64,000 bases of DNA from NCBI GenBank assembly GCA_018697195.1, contig CM031858.1:128783133-128847132 (forward strand). Direction: 5' to 3'. The notes beneath the pieces were generated by a model. The model was not told the origin of the DNA, did no database searches, and saw only the letters and a program-made list of their open reading frames with translations. The position numbers were made by a program, and so were the translations under genes. Source of the stretch: Certhia americana. Its lineage: Eukaryota; Chordata; Aves; Passeriformes; Certhiidae. This document shows positions 63,344-64,000 of this stretch, one piece after another; the first letter of the stretch is position 1; each line of letters begins with the position of its first letter.

Positions 63344-63636
63344 AGTTCTGGTCCATTAGCACATTAGAAGCAATTGTCCAACCATAGCTTCAGGTTATGA
63401 AGCTCCATCATCCTTGTTTTTTCTTCTTTCTTCACCATTGTTTTTATTCTTGGGCTTGAAAGTTGTCCTTGGTATCAAACTAGAGAAGGAATTGTTTTGT
63501 CTGTCTGCTCTGTGAAGAGAGCTTAGTAGCACTTAATATGAAACTTAAAACTACCCACCAAAACAGCACAGAGTCTAAAAATTATAATAGCTAAAACCTA
63601 AGGCATCACTGGCTCCATGCTCTTGATGTCCTTCCT

Positions 63637-63776
63637 TCAGATACTGACAGACATTGATGGCATCCTCTTCTCAATGCTGAGCAGGCCCAGATCCCTCAGC
63701 CCATCCCTGTCGGAGAGATGCTCCAGTCCCTTAAAGATCTTTGTTACCCTCCTCTGATCCCATTCCAGGATCTCCA
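63637..63776 (-). pseudogene. CR1 ORF2 C-terminal fragment
   Basis: The minus-strand frame reads RRVTKIFKGLEHLS followed by LRDLGLLSIEKR, matching the CR1 ORF2 C-terminal region. It is truncated by the LTR insertion on one side and by loss of similarity on the other, so it is non-functional. Confidence 0.8.
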
Positions 63777-64000
63777 CACATTTAATACAGAACACCGTGC
63801 ATGTTTTTAGACAGCAGATGATTAAACCATTTCTCTGCCATTTTCCAATTGCCAACATGAAGAGAAATATACGTGTCTGTGCACATATTTAATCTCTTTA
63901 TGCTGAATTAAGATAGAGATAATGAGCATAGACTATGAAAGAACTATCAGTATGAGGAGAACCCAGTTCCATATGACGCTGTGGGACACTGCTTATGACC

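Larger units (their letters stand above)
63168..63608 (-). mobile_element. Solo LTR, 441 bp, ERV1-type (4-bp TSD), second copy, nested in CR1
   Basis: It is bounded by the perfect inverted repeat TGATGCCTT (63168-63176) and AAGGCATCA (63600-63608), and flanked by CTGG on both sides (63164-63167, 63609-63612). On the minus strand it has TATAAA (plus TTTATA, 63338-63343) and an intact AATAAA (plus TTTATT, 63230-63235) about 105 bp later. It is the same family and orientation as 16589-17037, and the better preserved of the two by its ends and polyadenylation signal. No retroviral gene adjoins it. Like its partner it sits inside a minus-strand CR1. Confidence 0.9.
62882..63780 (-). mobile_element. 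CR1 LINE, minus strand, interrupted by a solo LTR
   Basis: The plus strand opens with tail octamers ('acagaatcatggaatcacag') and 'gtcaggttggaagggaccac', then runs backwards into the ORF2 C-terminus. Minus-strand frames carry LSVVPTRGQ and TDAQEVPPEY on the tail side of the insertion. On the other side are RRVTKIFKGLEHLS and LRDLGLLSIEKR. These are CR1 ORF2 C-terminal blocks. A solo LTR (63168-63608) separates them, flanked by CTGG. The element fades near 63775. TDAQEVPPEY resembles TDAQEFPAEY of the CR1 at 12690-13950, so the two copies may belong to one subfamily. Confidence 0.9.

Noticed and set aside
16589..63608. Possibility that the two related LTRs bound one 47-kb provirus
   Set aside because: Their flanking duplications differ (ATGT and CTGG), each pair closes on its own CR1, and the interval holds no retroviral genes and is far too long.
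1..64000. CRISPR arrays, operons, prophage, plasmid origins
   Set aside because: There are no regularly spaced repeats with unique spacers and no bacterial-type gene packing. The transposon content is vertebrate.
1..64000. tRNA, U6, 5S, 7SL or microRNA genes
   Set aside because: I looked for A/B box pairs, snRNA starts and long stable hairpins. Only short hairpins turned up. A covariance-model search would be needed to exclude decayed copies.

Overview
This window looks like nuclear DNA from a bird, most likely a songbird. It is AT-rich and shows none of the organisation of bacterial or viral DNA. It carries CR1 LINE retrotransposons of the avian type, several ending in the CR1 tail octamer ATTCTGTG, together with solo long terminal repeats (LTRs) of endogenous retroviruses. 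I recognise several LTR families from memory of passerine genomes. Order and genus cannot be fixed from the sequence alone. I found no convincing exon of a host protein-coding gene, no tRNA, rRNA or small RNA gene, and no CpG-island promoter. The window therefore reads as an intergenic or deep-intronic gene desert. Open frames of 60 to 198 codons are what chance gives in 64 kb, helped by pyrimidine-rich strands and by repeats.

Layout. 1-5445: single-copy-looking DNA. 5446-5705: decayed LTR (+). 5706-10914: single-copy-looking DNA with pyrimidine-rich blocks. 10915-11585: solo LTR (+) with a probable 5-bp target duplication. 12457-12605: CR1 tail (-). 12690-13950: 5'-truncated CR1 (+) with a dead reverse transcriptase (RT). 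16088-17150: CR1 (-) split by a 449-bp solo LTR. 17650-17835: CR1 tail (+). 18620-20102: large LTR (-) split by a 333-bp LTR. 20103-27046: single-copy-looking DNA. 27047-27330: CR1 tail (-). 30157-30698: LTR (-). 30699-39071: mostly unique, AT-rich, with a compound pentamer microsatellite at 37946-38066. 39072-39824: solo LTR (+). 47025-47195: CR1 tail (+). 49035-49960: old CR1 (-). 60762-61400: LTR (+) with a clear TATA box. 61744-61838: (ATCC)n array. 62882-63780: CR1 (-) split by a second copy of the 449-bp LTR family.

Insertion history is the best-supported content. Three nested insertions can be read at base level from target-site duplications: ATGT and CTGG (4 bp, ERV1-type) for the paired family, and TGCTCC (6 bp, ERVK-type) for the LTR inside an LTR. 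Two further LTRs have 5-bp duplications, CTTTA (exact) and CATAA (with one LTR end base missing). No internal retroviral gene (gag, pol, env) was seen beside any LTR, so all are solo LTRs or fragments. No working operon, defence system or other novel multi-gene system is present. The interest lies in the nested repeats, the hairpins in two LTRs, and a few weak exon-like or regulatory candidates.
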